In this document: positions 34,039 through 47,094 of the stretch, one piece after another
Layout: each line of letters begins with the position of its first letter
Position numbering within the stretch: position 1 is the first letter of the stretch
Origin: Combretum micranthum
Lineage: Eukaryota; Streptophyta; Magnoliopsida; Myrtales; Combretaceae
Assembly (NCBI GenBank): GCA_024138025.1
Contig: JAMXBD010001583.1
Location: 124,001-188,000 of the forward strand
DNA: 64,000 nucleotides
Reading direction: 5' to 3'
Position numbers and translations under genes: made by a program
The notes under the pieces: model-generated
Database searches by the model: none
Told to the model about the DNA's origin: nothing
Seen by the model: the letters and a program-made list of their open reading frames with translations, nothing else

Positions 34039-34722
34039 GTAATTTAATATTATAAATATGGATTTCTTTTTCTTTTTTTTTCCATGGCCGAATATAAATA
34101 TAGATTCAAATTTAACATTTATCTTTTCGTTTTGTTTTCAGCTAACAACTTTCACAACAAAATTCTCTTCTTCTTATTTTCTTTTTCTCCCCCTAATTTC
34201 TCGCCTTGTTTACTATCAACTTTTATGCCATATAAAACAACAGCAACATGCTAACGTAAAAAGAAAGTTATTACGTACATCTTTAAAGATATTACCTGGA
34301 AGGACCCCAAAAATTATATAAAGGTGTCTTGTATAATTTATAAAACTATCGATGGTTATATAAATATTATTATATTTAATAAAGGTGTGGTACTTCAGGT
34401 ATGAGAATACAATTTCATATGCTAATAATTGCATCACTTGTATTTTGTTATATAAAACGTGCAATCTGCAGACATTATTTTGTATATGAATTGTATGTTT
34501 TTAGAGTAATAAAAGGTATAGATGATTAAAAATACCAAAGCATTCCAAATGAGAATATGTGAATAATAATAATTTTGAGTATAAAATAATCAAAAGACTA
34601 AAAAAAATTGAAAAAAGTGAAGTGGAGTTGCGCATAAATTTATGGATTACTAAGAGGTAGAATTAATAAGGTGACTTCCCATGAAATGTAAGAAAATGAA
34701 GAAGTAAGATCCAAAAGATATG
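34039..34722. other. AT-rich spacer, nothing recognised
   Basis: No gene or repeat with defined ends. Confidence 0.4.
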
Positions 34723-34931
34723 TCTAATCGAATTGTTGAATTTTTTGTCTATATCCGATCAGCATCTATAACTCATCTGCATCATATATGAATTATAGTA
34801 GTATCAGTTCTATCTTGTTAGTTTAGGAGTAAAACTATCAGTATTTTATTGTATCTATTTCTTGACAAACATCTATTTAAAAATAATAAAAACATCATGC
34901 TAGAATAATCAAAATATGATGAAACAAAAGG
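34723..34931 (-). mobile_element. MITE, same family as at 29,116, inverted
   Basis: Its reverse complement begins CCTTTTGTTTCATCATATTT. It shares ACTGATAGTTTTACTCCTAA, then GATGAGTTATAGATGCTGAT and CGGATATAGACAAAAAATTC with the 29,116 copy in the same order. Confidence 0.6.
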
Positions 34932-35039
34932 TTTGATAGAATTTCTATAAGATGTATGGATATTAAAAGGTAATATGCAAGAGATATAATAATCATAAAA
35001 AGAAAAAAAAATTCTTAAATTATACATTATTATAAAAGC

Positions 35040-36032
35040 CTTTTAAAAAAACCATTTTTCATTCCATTTGGTTAATCAAATGGAATGAGTATTTTTCTTT
35101 TATTGAGATGAAATTTCTCGTTTGTTTCACAAAAATTTCTACCATAAATAGTAACTATTCCATATAATGTAAAATAATTAAAAAATCTTTATTTCTCACA
35201 ATAATGTTTTTTTCTATCTAAAACCACCACTAATCATTGCTATTTATTTTTAATCTTATTTCATTATAGTAAACTAAATATAAGCAGAGTGAATGCAAAC
35301 ATGACAATTAGGGATGTAAGTGGATGTGTTTTTATAGGGTACCCGATTCGCCCAATCCGAGAAATATCCTATAGGGTTTAAAATGGGTTTTGGGATATTA
35401 TGCTAAACCCTATATGATTTCGGGTTGGGTTTTGAGACAGATTTAGAACTTATTGGGAACTCAAACCCGTTAAGAAAAAATATTATTTAACTTTTTTAAT
35501 TAAAAAATTAAAATTCAAACTAATTTAAATTTTATATGTTTAAGGGACACAATATACATTTTAAATATGTAGTTCAATTTAATAAATAATATATGCCTGT
35601 TTAAATTTGTAGATCATTCTTTTTTCATAATATTTGATTTTAATTAATAATGGTAACCTATTACAATGTTAAGCTAATTGAAAATAAAGAGAATAAATTT
35701 AAAAGGATTTATTCTATACACAAATATTAATAGAAATAAATTTTTCATAAGTAGACAAGAAGCAAATTATGGGTATATATTCTGAAGGAAAAAAACTTTT
35801 CTTTTAAGATAAATTTAAATATAAAATAGTTGTAGTTGAAATATTATCAACTTTATTAGATTCGGGTTTCGGTTCGGATCCGGGTTCGGATATCTTATAG
35901 TATAGAGTCTATAGGATGGATTTTTTATTTATGAATAAAAGCCCTATAGGTTGGATGAGTTTTGGAAAGCTAATAAAGAATTAAGTTCGAGTTCAAATTT
36001 TATAAAACTCATCTCACATCCGGTCATGATGC
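35040..36032. repeat. Non-autonomous repeats, boundaries tentative
   Basis: About 35,050-35,290 has a CATTCCATTTGGTTAATCAA-type block. About 35,308-36,032 starts AGGGATGTAAGTGGATG, contains repeated GGGTTT/CGGGTTCGG motifs and ends near ACTCATCTCACATCCGG, giving a weak inverted end. No coding content. Confidence 0.4.
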
Positions 36033-39000
36033 ATTCCTCGACAACCCAAAAGGCACTCCAGTCATGACTCATAAAAACCTGGCACAAATATTTTCTAGGA
36101 ACAAGAGCACCATGCCAATAGGCAATAGGGTCACCGGCCCAAAAAAAAAAAAGAAGGCACTAGGGTCGTAGTCCTATGTAAGAACTAGGTACTCTCGAAC
36201 TACAAAATCATGATATGGTGTGCCTATATTCTTTCTCGCTTCCTTCGCACATCTTTTCTTGACCTAAAAGAGTCTACAAGGCCCACCTTAGTGGTTCTTT
36301 TCTCCATGTATTGTATATCGAGGAACTTGCAAGATATACCATTTTAATAGAAGGGTGATCTAAAATTGCCGTAAAATGAAGTTATAGATCTTAAAAAGAT
36401 ATATCCATAAATTAAAAAAGGCGTTTTCATGTGGTTCTTGAAAGTGATAAAAATCAATGTCGTGTTATTCACACCAGAACAAGACCAGTGAGAATAAAAT
36501 GAAGAAAAAAATTTAATGTTGGACCGGGTTGGGCCTCGTCGTGTGGACCTTGGGAAATTGAGCTACCCTTCACAGTATAGGCAGATCAATTTAATAGCGG
36601 TAGCTAATAGATTTCTCCATCCTGCTTATCTCAATTTTTATAAATTAATCTCAAATGTTTTCCAAAAAATTTCTATTAAGATATTATCACATATAATTAA
36701 TAATTGAAATGAAAAAAATGATGTTATAATATATTATAAAATATTTTATTAATTAAAATATTTTTAATTATTAATTTAAAACAATAAAAAATCATTAATT
36801 TATGAATTAAAGGAAATTGAGATGAAAAAAATTGAGAATGCCAAATTGTTATAGTTATGTAGGGATGAAAAATATATTAGAAAATAGAAAAAAAATGAAG
36901 AAGGAAACAATATGGTGATGATGATTTGCCCACATCACTTTTAGCTCATGTATATTTTTCCTTTCTTTTTATATACCTCTCAGCAAACACCAATTATTTA
37001 TTTTGTTTAGTAAAAAGTACGATATAAACTAATCATCGTTTTGTCAATCACTCTATAGCCTTCTGAGTGGGATGATTCAAGTTCGATTTACTTCTCTTCA
37101 TTGTAATTGAAAAAAAAAAAAACTATCATTTTGCCCAATGAAATTTTTCAAAAAAAAAATTATTATCTTGGAAATGGGCCACGTGATGAGCAAATGTTTT
37201 GGTTGTTTTTCGTATTGAGAAAGGATTAACAGTACTCTAATTTGTCACATGGATCATAATTTCGGGCTTTCCAAACCTTTTATAGTATGTCATAGCTAAA
37301 GTTATATTATACATATATCAAATAGCACCATAGTAATCTCAATATATTGTAATTACCAGTGACCACAGCCGATTGTAATGGTCTGTCATTAAAAAACAAA
37401 AAGGGAAATATGGTTTTTACATTTTTGTTACTATGTATCATCTCCCATCACTTAGTACTAAGAGACAATGATGAAAGTTACTTTTTTGTAATAATTTTAA
37501 CAATATGATATATATTATATGTAATTAGCAATAAACAACAAATGTGAAAAAAGTTTAGAGTCAATTGAGAGGAAGAGTTGATTAAGTTATTATTGTGGTA
37601 TTTTAAGTAACTATTCAAAGAGCCCACGGATGACGTTTGTTTTAGATGCCTAAATGAGCATGGACCAAATATAAACACCCTGTGTCTCTCTACTGCCCCA
37701 AAAGTAAAGTTGACCTCGTGTGAAACTCAAGAAATTTCAGAAGCCTACTTACGATAATTGTTTGAAACTATACTAAATGTAATCTCAACAAAATAAACTG
37801 TAACATCTCTACTTTCTCTCACCTACTAAGTTAGAATTCCAGAAAAATAAATGTCGATTTTATTCAAACTCGACAACAAAGTTAAATATAACATAAAATG
37901 ACCCCACCCCAAGATGTTTCTTCTCAAAATATAAGCAAGAAGTAATTTATTTATTTAATGATAAATCCAATTTGATCAATTTAAGACTAATCATTAAAAA
38001 AATAGAGAAAGATAAGTTTAGGGCCTCTTAACATAAGACTTGCATTCCGGAGGTAAGTTATTATAAATTAATAAAACCCAAAATGCGAATAAAGTTCAAA
38101 AGTTTTCAACTCCAGAAGTATTTAAAAGAAATTTTAAGTTAACTATTTTACTTCGTTCAGCCATGACAATCTATAATTTAATTGAATAAATAAACTAATT
38201 AGGCTTACTTAAGCTTGGTTGCGACGACAAAACAGAACCAACGCCGTAGCCATGCCTTCATTTCCTAAAGTCCATAAGCTTTTAACATAACAAGCCTAGG
38301 TCACCCTGTCCAAATCCTTCAGCTTCATAAAATCCTACGTTACCCCTTCAATTATTAGCAAGGTTCCAAGTACACCCAACTCCATTAAATATCCAAGCAA
38401 ATCAACCAAAATCCCATCATTTCCACCACTAAGTACAACATGTAATCTCCCAACCAACCCTCTAATTTCCTCCTCCTCCTCCTCTTCTTCTCCCTTCTAT
38501 AGTCAAGTCTCCATCTCAGCATCCTATTCCAATACAAATTAAAGATTCAAATTAATAAAGTTGTTCTTTGTGGTAAGAACAATATCACTTTCGAAACTCC
38601 TCAAAACCTTTAAATTTTTCTCTATCGTGCCAATTGTTTTAACACAATTTCTAATAGTGAATGTAGGGTGCCTATTACCCAAATCATTTGCAAGTTTATT
38701 CTCAAGTCAGCTTTGTGAATTTCAACATGAATGTGTATGCTTGATAGGTATTGGATCCTCTTAGCTACAGGTTTCATTCATGCGCTAAGACACTTAATGG
38801 CATGATGATCACTGTAAAGCAAAGAGTGAATGTTATATTTGATATTCGAATTTTACTAATCTATGCAACTAGTTATCTAGAGTTTGAAAGTGTCATTTTA
38901 TTTTACTTTTGTAATAAATTGACTTTTTTAGACTTTAGGCAGTTGATTGTATGAATTGGTAAAAAAGCTCAGATACCAAATATGCATTTACCCTAAGGCA

Positions 39001-39588
39001 AAACATACATGTTTTCAATAAATTGTGAGCTAGTTACTTAGGTGAGACTATTTATTTATATCATCACTTCTAAGTACTTTTTAAACACTTACTAAAGATA
39101 ATAGTAGTTTAGTCTTCATCGATTTCCACTCCAAAGAATTGCACAAACATGGATGATGAATTCTTGCTAAGTCGCTAATGATAGTCTGTGTCTTTGGAAG
39201 GAGATACACATATGCTTTAAACCTTTAAATTAGCCAAGGTACACTAATTCATTTTTCTTGATTAAATACAATGTAAAAATCATGTTATCAACTATTATAT
39301 CAAGTTTGTATCGGTATGAAAGTATGTCAAATTATGGATGATTGTTCAAACTAAACCATAATGTTCACTGGGTAAAGCTATGCCAATTAAGAAAAGGCCA
39401 AAAGAATGTGAAATACACGTAGGCAAGCTAGAAATAAATTTCTCAAACATCGTCCATATATGATATATTGTATGAAGTAATTTACAGACATAAAAAAAAA
39501 AAAGGAGTCAAAATATACTCAAAAAATCGCTTTTTTTTCCCTTTAAATTGCATTTCATTTTATAGAATTATTCCATCCGCAGACACAC
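36033..39588. other. Long AT-rich spacer
   Basis: No gene supported. It contains AT-rich runs (36,700-36,860), a weak tRNA-like/poly(A) block near 37,050-37,120 and an unidentified coding-like stretch at 38,221-38,460 on the minus strand. The stretch 39,330-39,490 resembles DNA downstream of ankyrin copy B (43,500-43,640). Confidence 0.4.
38221..38468 (-). pseudogene. Unidentified coding-like relic
   Basis: One minus-strand frame of about 83 codons with only two stops reads RGLVGRLHVVLSGGNDGILV, then LLGYLMELGVLGTLL, then KLKDLDRVT. It is leucine-rich, with a helical pattern. I do not recognise the family; a helical-repeat protein is possible. No start, splice sites or domain motif were found. 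Confidence 0.25.
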
Positions 39589-42500
39589 TGTAAACCCTTG
39601 AAATTTTGATTAATTTTAAGCATAATCTTATAATTAAAAGTCAACCAAAAACCCTAAAAGTCAACAAAAGACTAGAACAAACCTTAGAATTTAGATCAGG
39701 CATTCATGTATTCTTTAGCCCTAGATAATGGAGTCGAAATAATTAGTGATAATAGTTCGTAATTATATAAAGAAGGGTAAAATTATCAGATTCGCGCGTT
39801 TTGAGTGTCCTTCAGACTCGAACGGGATCAGTCCTCGAAAAGCATGTCTTGAGGCTCGAGATAGTAAAAATATTTCGATAACACAGTTAAAACTGAAATA
39901 ATACAAGGATTTTAAAAATATCAGTTTCGTAATTTTTTTAGTAACTAAAAATAACATATATTGCATTTATACGCGTATTTTCTTTACTACCGGTATATTA
40001 TTTGTCTTGTTTACTATTCATTATCTTATACTACTATTCATCAATTTTTATTTTACCTTAAAACCTATTCTTACTACCTACATACCAATTTTTCTACTTT
40101 TTACATTTCCAATACACCTTCACATTAATCATACTTCACATTTTAATTACTTTTTATTACAAAACAACAAAAATTACATCTCTTTCTCTCTCCTCTCTTC
40201 ATGGCCGGCGCCATCCCCTCTCTCTTCCCTCAATTATTTTTAATTTATTTTATTACATCTAATTTCTCTCCATCTTTAACTATAAATACCCCCATCCCTC
40301 CACTTCTTTCATACCATCTTTACACAAAACAAAACTCTCCTAAATTCACTCCACAACTCTCTTCCAAAATTTTCCTCTACCAAAACTCTATTTCCCCAAA
40401 TACTCACAAAAAATTTTTCTCTATACACAAACCATCCATCACACACTACTAATTACATACTCATATATTTGCCACATTCTTCCTACTCCAAAAATACTTT
40501 AGGTAAAACTCCTATTCCTATTTTATTTACTCATGTTATGTAATTAGCATGACCATGGTGTTATTTTGAAACTCATATGAGTAGTAAAAGTAACAACATG
40601 TTCATATTTTGTTCTTGTATATGAAATTCCAATTTTACTATGTTGTTATTATGTATATATATGTTGATTATTAATGATCATTGTTGTTATTATGCTCTAA
40701 TCTAACTCTATATATATTAAGTATATGTATATATATATATATATATTTTTAGAGCCTAATGCTCACTAACTTGCTCTAACTTGCTATTATTATTGCTTTT
40801 TCTTTTCTTTTTCTTTTTTGGACTAGTCTATTCTTAGTCTCGGGTTGCCTTGATGAAGCTAAGGCTCATAATACTTTATCGGGTTACCTTGATGAAGCTT
40901 AGGTTCCCAATGCTTGATATTAATATTATGCTCTTACTATTTCTTATATTTATCTTATCTTACTATGATATATTTCTTTATTTCGCATGGCTAAATATTC
41001 ATGATCATGCATCAGCATATTGATATTATCTCAACAAAATTTTCTTAAATGAAAAAAGAAGATGAGAGTTCTTTTCAAAGTAAACTTTTGTCATGTAAGA
41101 AATGATTTTTTCCCATAAAGACTTAGGAATTTATCTTAGCAAATCTTTTTCAAAAATCTAGAGGAGTTCATCATAAGTTTTTAGTGACAAAAGAACATAG
41201 GAATTTTTTAGATGATACATAAAGTAGATATATCACTCATGCACTTTACAAAACAATAAAGTGAAAAAGTTTTCCTTAAAATTAAAATTTCAAATTTCAA
41301 ATTCTTGATTAACAAAAGTTTTACTAAACTTCATTAAAAAAGTTTCACCAATGCTCTAGAATATCAAGGAATAGACTAGTTTGAAAAAAAAAATCACCAA
41401 GAATGTTTCTTTTATAGAAATAAAATGTTCTTAAGAAATAAAAATTAGTAAACAACTTAGGAAATCATTTTAATTAAATGAAATAAACTTTAGGAAAAGT
41501 TAAGAAAATGTAAAATTTGATAAATTTTAACTACTCTCAAATAGTATTTAGAACCTATCCTCTCAACCCATAGACCTAGAAATTAAGTTATAGAAACATA
41601 GAAGGACAAAAATCATTTTTTTTTTTGAAAAATCTGAAAGACTAAGAAATAGAATTAAGAGGAGAAAATAGTCACTTAAAATGATTCAATAAATTTTTTC
41701 AACAAACTAAGTGAAAAATTTCAAAACTGTGCTTTTCCAATTTCTAAAACACATTGCTTTTACAAAAATCATTGTTAAGACAACTTCATCAAATTCATGC
41801 ATATGATATGAGTCAATATATATATATATAATATATATTCTAAAGGATTTCGAAGTATGATAATATCCACATATGGGTACAAGTATTTTTGGATAAAGAA
41901 AAGTATGCAAATTATGTTTTGAAAACTGGAAATTTTTGTAGTGAATCTGTACCCTATGGTATCGAGACCCAAACACAAAAATAACCTTAGAAATGGATAG
42001 ATCTTTTTAAATAGATAGAAAATGGTATATTATATGTGAAATTCCGAGTTAAAATGAGCAAGTTATGGCTATTTTAAATTGAAATTTTCACCTATACGAA
42101 TTTTATCGCAACTAGAAAATAGAGTTAGAAGTTTTTATTAGAAATTCCATGGAATATTCATTTTGGGTATTTCATTTGTTTAGGAACCGAGGAGGAGGAT
42201 GTATACTACCTTGAAGACTATTTCGACTAAGGGAGTATTGTCATGGCCGAATGAGTCTACTTCCCTTATTTTCATGCTTATGTTTATGCTTGTAATTTAG
42301 TTGCACTAGACTTAAGAAAAAATAAAATTAAAGATGCATGTGTTTATAACATGTTGAAAGAATATTAAGTATATCAAGCCAATGAGTTGCTTGTAATGAA
42401 TTGTATGTTTATTAGCATGTCGAAGTGTCTGAAATGGTTGATCACTTGCAAGAAATTGAAATTTAATGGCTAGGCTTTAAATAAAAATTGATGCATGCAC

Positions 42501-42893
42501 TTCATGAGTTGAGTCATACTACATTTGCTATTATAAAGTTGGTGGGATAAGTGTATGATAGTGGTGGTAGACATAATCGGTATATTATGTATATAGCGAG
42601 TAGGAGCCGGTAAGAACTACATAAATTGATGGCTAGTAGGAGCTGATAATAATTATATATTTTTTATGGCGAATAGGAGCCTGTAAAATTTATAAAAAAA
42701 AAATATACAATTTTTAAAGAGATGATAGGTATAATGGGCTAGAATACCTAACCCGAATGAAGGGAGCAATTTATTCAACATATGATTCTTGAAAAATCAT
42801 ATGTCTTGTATGCTCACGTGCTTGTTGCATTCCATTTGCTTGTCTAATAAACTTTGTTGTTATTTTGTTTTAAGTATGATTATTGAGATTATC
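39589..42893 (+). mobile_element. Long LTR of the same family as 24,703, 3' end truncated
   Basis: It starts TGTAAACCC (39,589), the reverse complement of the end at 28,266. Collinear landmarks: TATAAATACCCC (40,281), GGCCGGC near 40,204 and GAGGAGGATG with the following block (42,190) against 25,860-25,900 reversed. ATTCATATG/CATATGATT and GCTTGT landmarks occur at 42,780-42,850. The last roughly 500 bp, which would end in GGGGCGTGACA, are missing at the junction with the fold-back repeat at 42,894. Open frames such as 40,007-40,452 are chance translations. Confidence 0.7.
40281..40290 (+). promoter_or_regulatory. TATA box in the truncated long LTR
   Basis: TATAAATACC, followed by a C/T-rich, ATG-poor stretch typical of an LTR transcript leader. 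Confidence 0.5.
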
Positions 42894-43151
42894 CTAAACT
42901 TTAGAGGTACCGTGGATTGACCTCCTGAACTTTAAAAATATGACTTTTGATCCTTAAACTATAAACAATTTGCAAATAAGGATATTTTATACTTTTCTAT
43001 AAAAAAAATATAAAAAATTTACTGTTTCAAGTGTACCTTTGTGTACAGAAATTGTACATACATGATTGAAAAAAAAAAAAAAAAGTGGGTTGTCCTTATT
43101 GCAAATTGTTTATAGCTCAAGAGGTCAATTTGCACCATCCCTAAAGTTTAG
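42894..43151. mobile_element. Fold-back MITE with long inverted arms
   Basis: The left arm, CTAAACTTTAGAGGTACCGT and on to ATAAACAATTTGCAAATAAGG, is mirrored by the right arm, CCTTATTGCAAATTGTTTAT and on to CCCTAAAGTTTAG. Arms are about 85 bp around a centre with an A run at 43,071-43,085. The sequence right of the element (GGGTGTTTTTGCATTTTTCC) may continue the arm and has no left partner, so the left end looks truncated. Confidence 0.7.
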
Positions 43152-43669
43152 GGGTGTTTTTGCATTTTTCCTTTCTTTTTAATTACTCAAAATATTGATA
43201 CCCTAAATGAACTTATCATCGAGTATTAATACCATTGGTGTAATTTAGCCTTAAAGAAAATAACCTTATTTTAACTTTGTTTTAGGTCAAAACACCGTAT
43301 TTAGGTTATTTGAGAAGTGATCCATATGCAATCATGCCCACAAGACGCACTTGCCCGTAACATTACGTCAAGAGCTCTTATATTATCCCAACCACTATAC
43401 TATCACTTAGTTGGTTCCATGATAGGTTGTGCAACCCATGAAACCCAACAAGGCATATAATATGATTTTTTGACTCCATTGAACTATGCACGGCATTACA
43501 TTTTGTGTTATGGCTTATGGTTCAAACTAAACCATGTACATTAGAGTAAATGTTATGCCAAATTCAAAATAATAAATAAATAAATGAAAAAACTAAGAAG
43601 AGATAAAAGCTAATATGAAGATTATTTACGGACATTGAAATGAATTTCTTTAAGAAAAGGTACACATTT
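43152..43669. other. Spacer with sequence shared with 39,330-39,490
   Basis: No gene. GTTCAAACTAAACCAT and the following block occur at 39,345 and at 43,520, which suggests that the flank of ankyrin copy B was also duplicated. Confidence 0.4.
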
Positions 43670-43796
43670 GATATAACTCATCAAGTTGTTTACAAAAGTA
43701 AAGAAATAATAAAAAGATCCTAATCTAGTGGAAGAAATCACATTTTATTTTGCAGAATTTGACCATCTCCATGATAATACCGTGAGAAACTTTTCA

Positions 43797-44628
43797 TTAA
43801 TATTTCATTATTCTTCGTATTCCTAAGCACTTGCTTGAAAAAATTAGTTTTATGAACACAAATACAATCCCAATAAACCTCGACCAAATAAACATTGAGT
43901 TACGAACAAATTTAGGAATGGATCTCATGTCTTCTTGATCTTGAGGATACAAAATGGCCGTCATGGATTCCAAATATGCCAAGGCCACGAAAGTTATAGT
44001 CATCCACATTGCAGCCATTAGTACCCACATGAATATTCTCTTCCTTATTGGAAAACCACTTATTAGTAGAAAAATTATGCTTAAGGATGCAACAAGTGAT
44101 ATCATATTATACTTCCAAAAATTTATACAATCATATGGATAACTAGTTGCCATAATAGATGTGCTTGCAAAAACTAATTCGTCTTCCTTTTCATTTGTAG
44201 AGTCATCGCCTTAAATGCCTCCTAGAGGACTTAAGCCTGGTTGACAAGCCATGGCTGCTATTACTGTTCCAGCTACCATTAACCAGTCACATTTTTTCTT
44301 CAACCATTTCATATGTGAATTAACTATTTTTGTTGTCGCTCCTTAAGCTCTCCTGAAGGAGCGATTAGGGATTGTCACACATCTAGTTATGATGTCACAG
44401 GTTCAAAATTTAGTACCACTGAGGACTTATCATTAATTAATTTGATTGAATAAAAAGTGGAACTAGGACTATATTTAACTCTCAGAGCTCTAGCATTTAA
44501 AAGCAATTCCTTGAGCTCAATGGCTTTTGAATCTCTTGATGCATGTTACATAATGTCTAAGGTAGTAAAGTTACTTGCATTTATTGGATTTACTTCTACT
44601 TTGGTCCTTTAGAACAGGTACTTTACAG
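43797..44628 (-). pseudogene. Ankyrin copy B, last exon with PGG domain
   Basis: The acceptor is TTTTCTAG|ACTG (about 44,628). It reads TVKYLF, stop, RTKVEVNPINASN, then ELLLNARAL, a linker with stops, WLKKKCDWLMVAGTVIAA, QPGLSPLGGI, then TAA. It continues in the same frame with STSIMATSYPYDCINFWKYN, two hydrophobic segments (MISLVASLSIIFLLISGF and FMWVLMAAMWMTITFVALAY) and a third near 43,840, ending at 43,797. All membrane segments of the PGG module are recognisable. Confidence 0.85.
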
Positions 44629-44692
44629 TCTAGAAAAGGCAAAAATAACAAGTTCACATATCAATTACTCGTGCAAAAGTTAAGAATCTTAC

Positions 44693-45048
44693 CTCTACCT
44701 GCTTATAAGTAGCAGCCAAGTGGAAAATGGTATTTCCTTTATGATCCTTGTCATTAACCAAATTAGGGTCTCTTGTCGTCTCTAATATCATCCTTACAGC
44801 TTTAAGATGGTTATGCTTCACCCCTAAATGTAAAATGGAGTCACCATTATTCTCTATGAATCTAGCTGCTTCAGCTCTTGCACGATACAATTCCTTAATA
44901 ACATCAATTCTTCCTCTCATCATGGCTAAATGGAGTGGAGTTCTTCCATATTCGTCAAGGTAAAAACACGTGTTGGTGTTCAACAAGACTAGCTCCTTGA
45001 CCAATTCCATGTGGCCATTTGCTTATGCCAAATGAACAGGCAGGTGAC
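44693..45048 (-). pseudogene. Ankyrin copy B, exon 2
   Basis: It begins after AG (45,049-45,050) with GHLPVHLA, a TAA stop and ANGHMELVKELVLLN. Then come YGRTPLHLAMMRGRIDVIKE, GDSILHLGVKHNHLKAVRMI and GNTIFHLAATYKQVE. It ends at GTAGAG|GTAAGA. Four ankyrin repeats. One premature stop in the first. Confidence 0.85.
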
Positions 45049-45755
45049 CTTAACAATTTCTCTATCATAGCGTAAAATTATACGTTTAAGTCAAGTACAA
45101 AAATGAGATAAGCAAACATGCTTCTATTTGAAATTAGGGCCAAGAAGAATTTAATATTTCCTGATGAGATAAACCAGATTATACCATTGTTATGGCCTAT
45201 GATTAAGTAACCTTCCAAGAGTCCTATAATAGTCAAAGTTGCATCAATCATTATAGGCATTTGCTATTTTATATTCCCATATATGGTGATATATTATGAT
45301 TAAAAGTTACTTTTATTTATTTAACAATTAATAGGACACACTTATTTGAGTCATTAGAACACTCAACCTCTTCAACCTAACAATAACCGTATAGATAATT
45401 TTCTATAGGGCTATGGATACATTTTGATAAGTTTCATGGTGAACTTCATAATCAAAATAGAACTCTATGGAAAACCCAAAACCAATAAAAATTAATAAAA
45501 TAATATAATGTCAATACTTGTAATACATATAATGAAAAGGGAATAATAAATTAATTGTTTGTTTGTCTAAAAATCCTTTCGCAGCCACAACACACTCGCT
45601 CTGTCTTAATCATCTTATGACCTCATCATCCACTCCTATCTTTTATCTTGTAATCATCCTCATCTCCATTACTCTTTCTTAGGAATACACTAGGGTTTCC
45701 GTTTCAATATTGTTTCTCGTGAGTGGTGCTATTTGATTTCAAGCTTGCTATCCAT

Positions 45756-46764
45756 TTTCAGTTATTTCGGTTTTGGTAGTGGCAAAACAAGAGTTTTTAT
45801 GATAATTTTGATTTACAAGTGCACACACATACGATTATATATATAAGCTTGAAGGCGAGAGCTAAATATTTTAAGTCTCCACAAATAAATTAATCATGGC
45901 TCCTCAAATATGGAAAACTTGTCTATGACCATGTGAACTAGCAGTAATTTTTTTAAAAATTTTAGAAATTGTAAATTTATAGTAGTAATTATACATATTA
46001 AGTATTTAATGCAATAATTTCATTTTATATTGTAACAATTGCCAGTATACTGAAGCACTTAATTTATGGTTTTGCAACATTATGAAACGACCACAAAATA
46101 ATTTTGCAAGCGCAGTATTCTTAGTGCTTTCATATATAACTAGTACTTACCAAGTTAAGGTGAATTATAGCAAAAGATCTTAATGTTCGGTGGTAAATTC
46201 ATTTAAACTCTTAACGTTTTGAATGGTTAAAAAGAAGTCTCAAGATTTGAAAGTAAGTTCATTTAAAATCTCAACGTTTAAAGAAGTAAGTCAATTTATA
46301 ACCACAAGGACATGGGTCAACAAGATAGAATATTGAATTAAAATACATGCTTTCAAACATTGTTTATTAGTATATTACTTTTGAACAAAATAAGAAAATA
46401 ATAATAAATTAAAATTAAAAAAAGATAGATTGAGGGCAAAATGGGTATAGGAATACGAGATGCACTGTTTTTACGAGATATGATTTAAATCCTCAATTTT
46501 ACGAATAAGAAACTAAGTGCGCATTAAGCCAATATAAAATAATACATTTTACAATTTGATATAAGTTTAAAATAGGTAAAAACAAGCTGTAAATGGACGA
46601 ATAATATATCGACAAGAAAAGTACAATACTAAACAACCATATAATTATACCATATGGCTTCAAGGTCAAAAACGTAAATGCATATTGTTTCTTCTTTTTC
46701 TCGGTGGATTTTTTGAGGTCTTTGTTTAATTATTTCCTATTATATTTATACCTATTATATTTAT
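45756..46764. other. Upstream region of ankyrin copy B
   Basis: AT-rich. About 46,150-46,330 has inverted-repeat-like blocks (CTCAACGTTTAAAG, CTTAACGTTTTGAATGG) typical of small non-autonomous elements. No gene. Confidence 0.35.
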
Positions 46765-46941
46765 ATCTTTTTGTTATCGTTTTCAAATAGATGCTTGTCA
46801 AGAAACAAATACAGATGGAAAACGGATATTTTTACTTATAAACAAATTAAATAAATTAGACACAAATAAAATACAGATAAAATATAGAGACGGATTAAAT
46901 ACAAATAAGATATAGACGAAAATCTAACAATCCAGACAGAA
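46765..46941 (+). mobile_element. MITE, same family as at 29,116
   Basis: CTTTTTGTTATCGTTTTCAAATAGATGCTTGTCAAGAAAC matches the 29,116 copy in piecewise fashion, as does TATTTTTACTTATAAACAAATT. It ends AAAATCTAACAATCCAGACAG. Confidence 0.5.
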
Positions 46942-47094
46942 GTTGATATGGCATCTTTTTCTTTTCTTACATTTGATAAAGTTGTTGGTTCTTGAGTGGA
47001 AAATGCAAGGAAAAATTATGAAAAATTTCATGTCTGCCCTTGACCATGAATCGATCAAAGAAAAACAATAATGATGTAACAAAATAATTAGTAG

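Larger units (their letters stand above)
43670..45755 (-). pseudogene. Ankyrin-repeat/PGG membrane protein gene, copy B
   Basis: It shares exon order, protein sequence and 3' flank (43,670-43,797, containing AAAGTAAAGAAATAATAAAA) with copy A. The exon-1 relic is at about 45,590-45,755 (ATG at 45,755, MDSKLEI, then a frame change, then PLTRNN). Exon 2 is 44,693-45,048 and the last exon is about 43,797-44,628. Stops lie in exon 2 (HLA*ANGHMELV), in the last ankyrin repeat, in the linker, and in the PGG motif (PLGGI* where the family has tryptophan). The family encodes membrane proteins in defence and stress signalling, but this copy is broken. It lacks the large insertions seen in copy A. Confidence 0.85.

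Noticed and set aside
37035..37120. Possible second SINE (TAGCCTTCTGAGTGG, AGTTCGATTTAC, poly(A))
   Set aside because: Boxes too close together and no flanking duplication seen; left out of the features.
40007..40452. Two overlapping plus-strand open frames rich in Ser, Pro, Ile and Phe
   Set aside because: They lie in the leader of a long LTR just around its TATA box and are not conserved in the other LTR copies.
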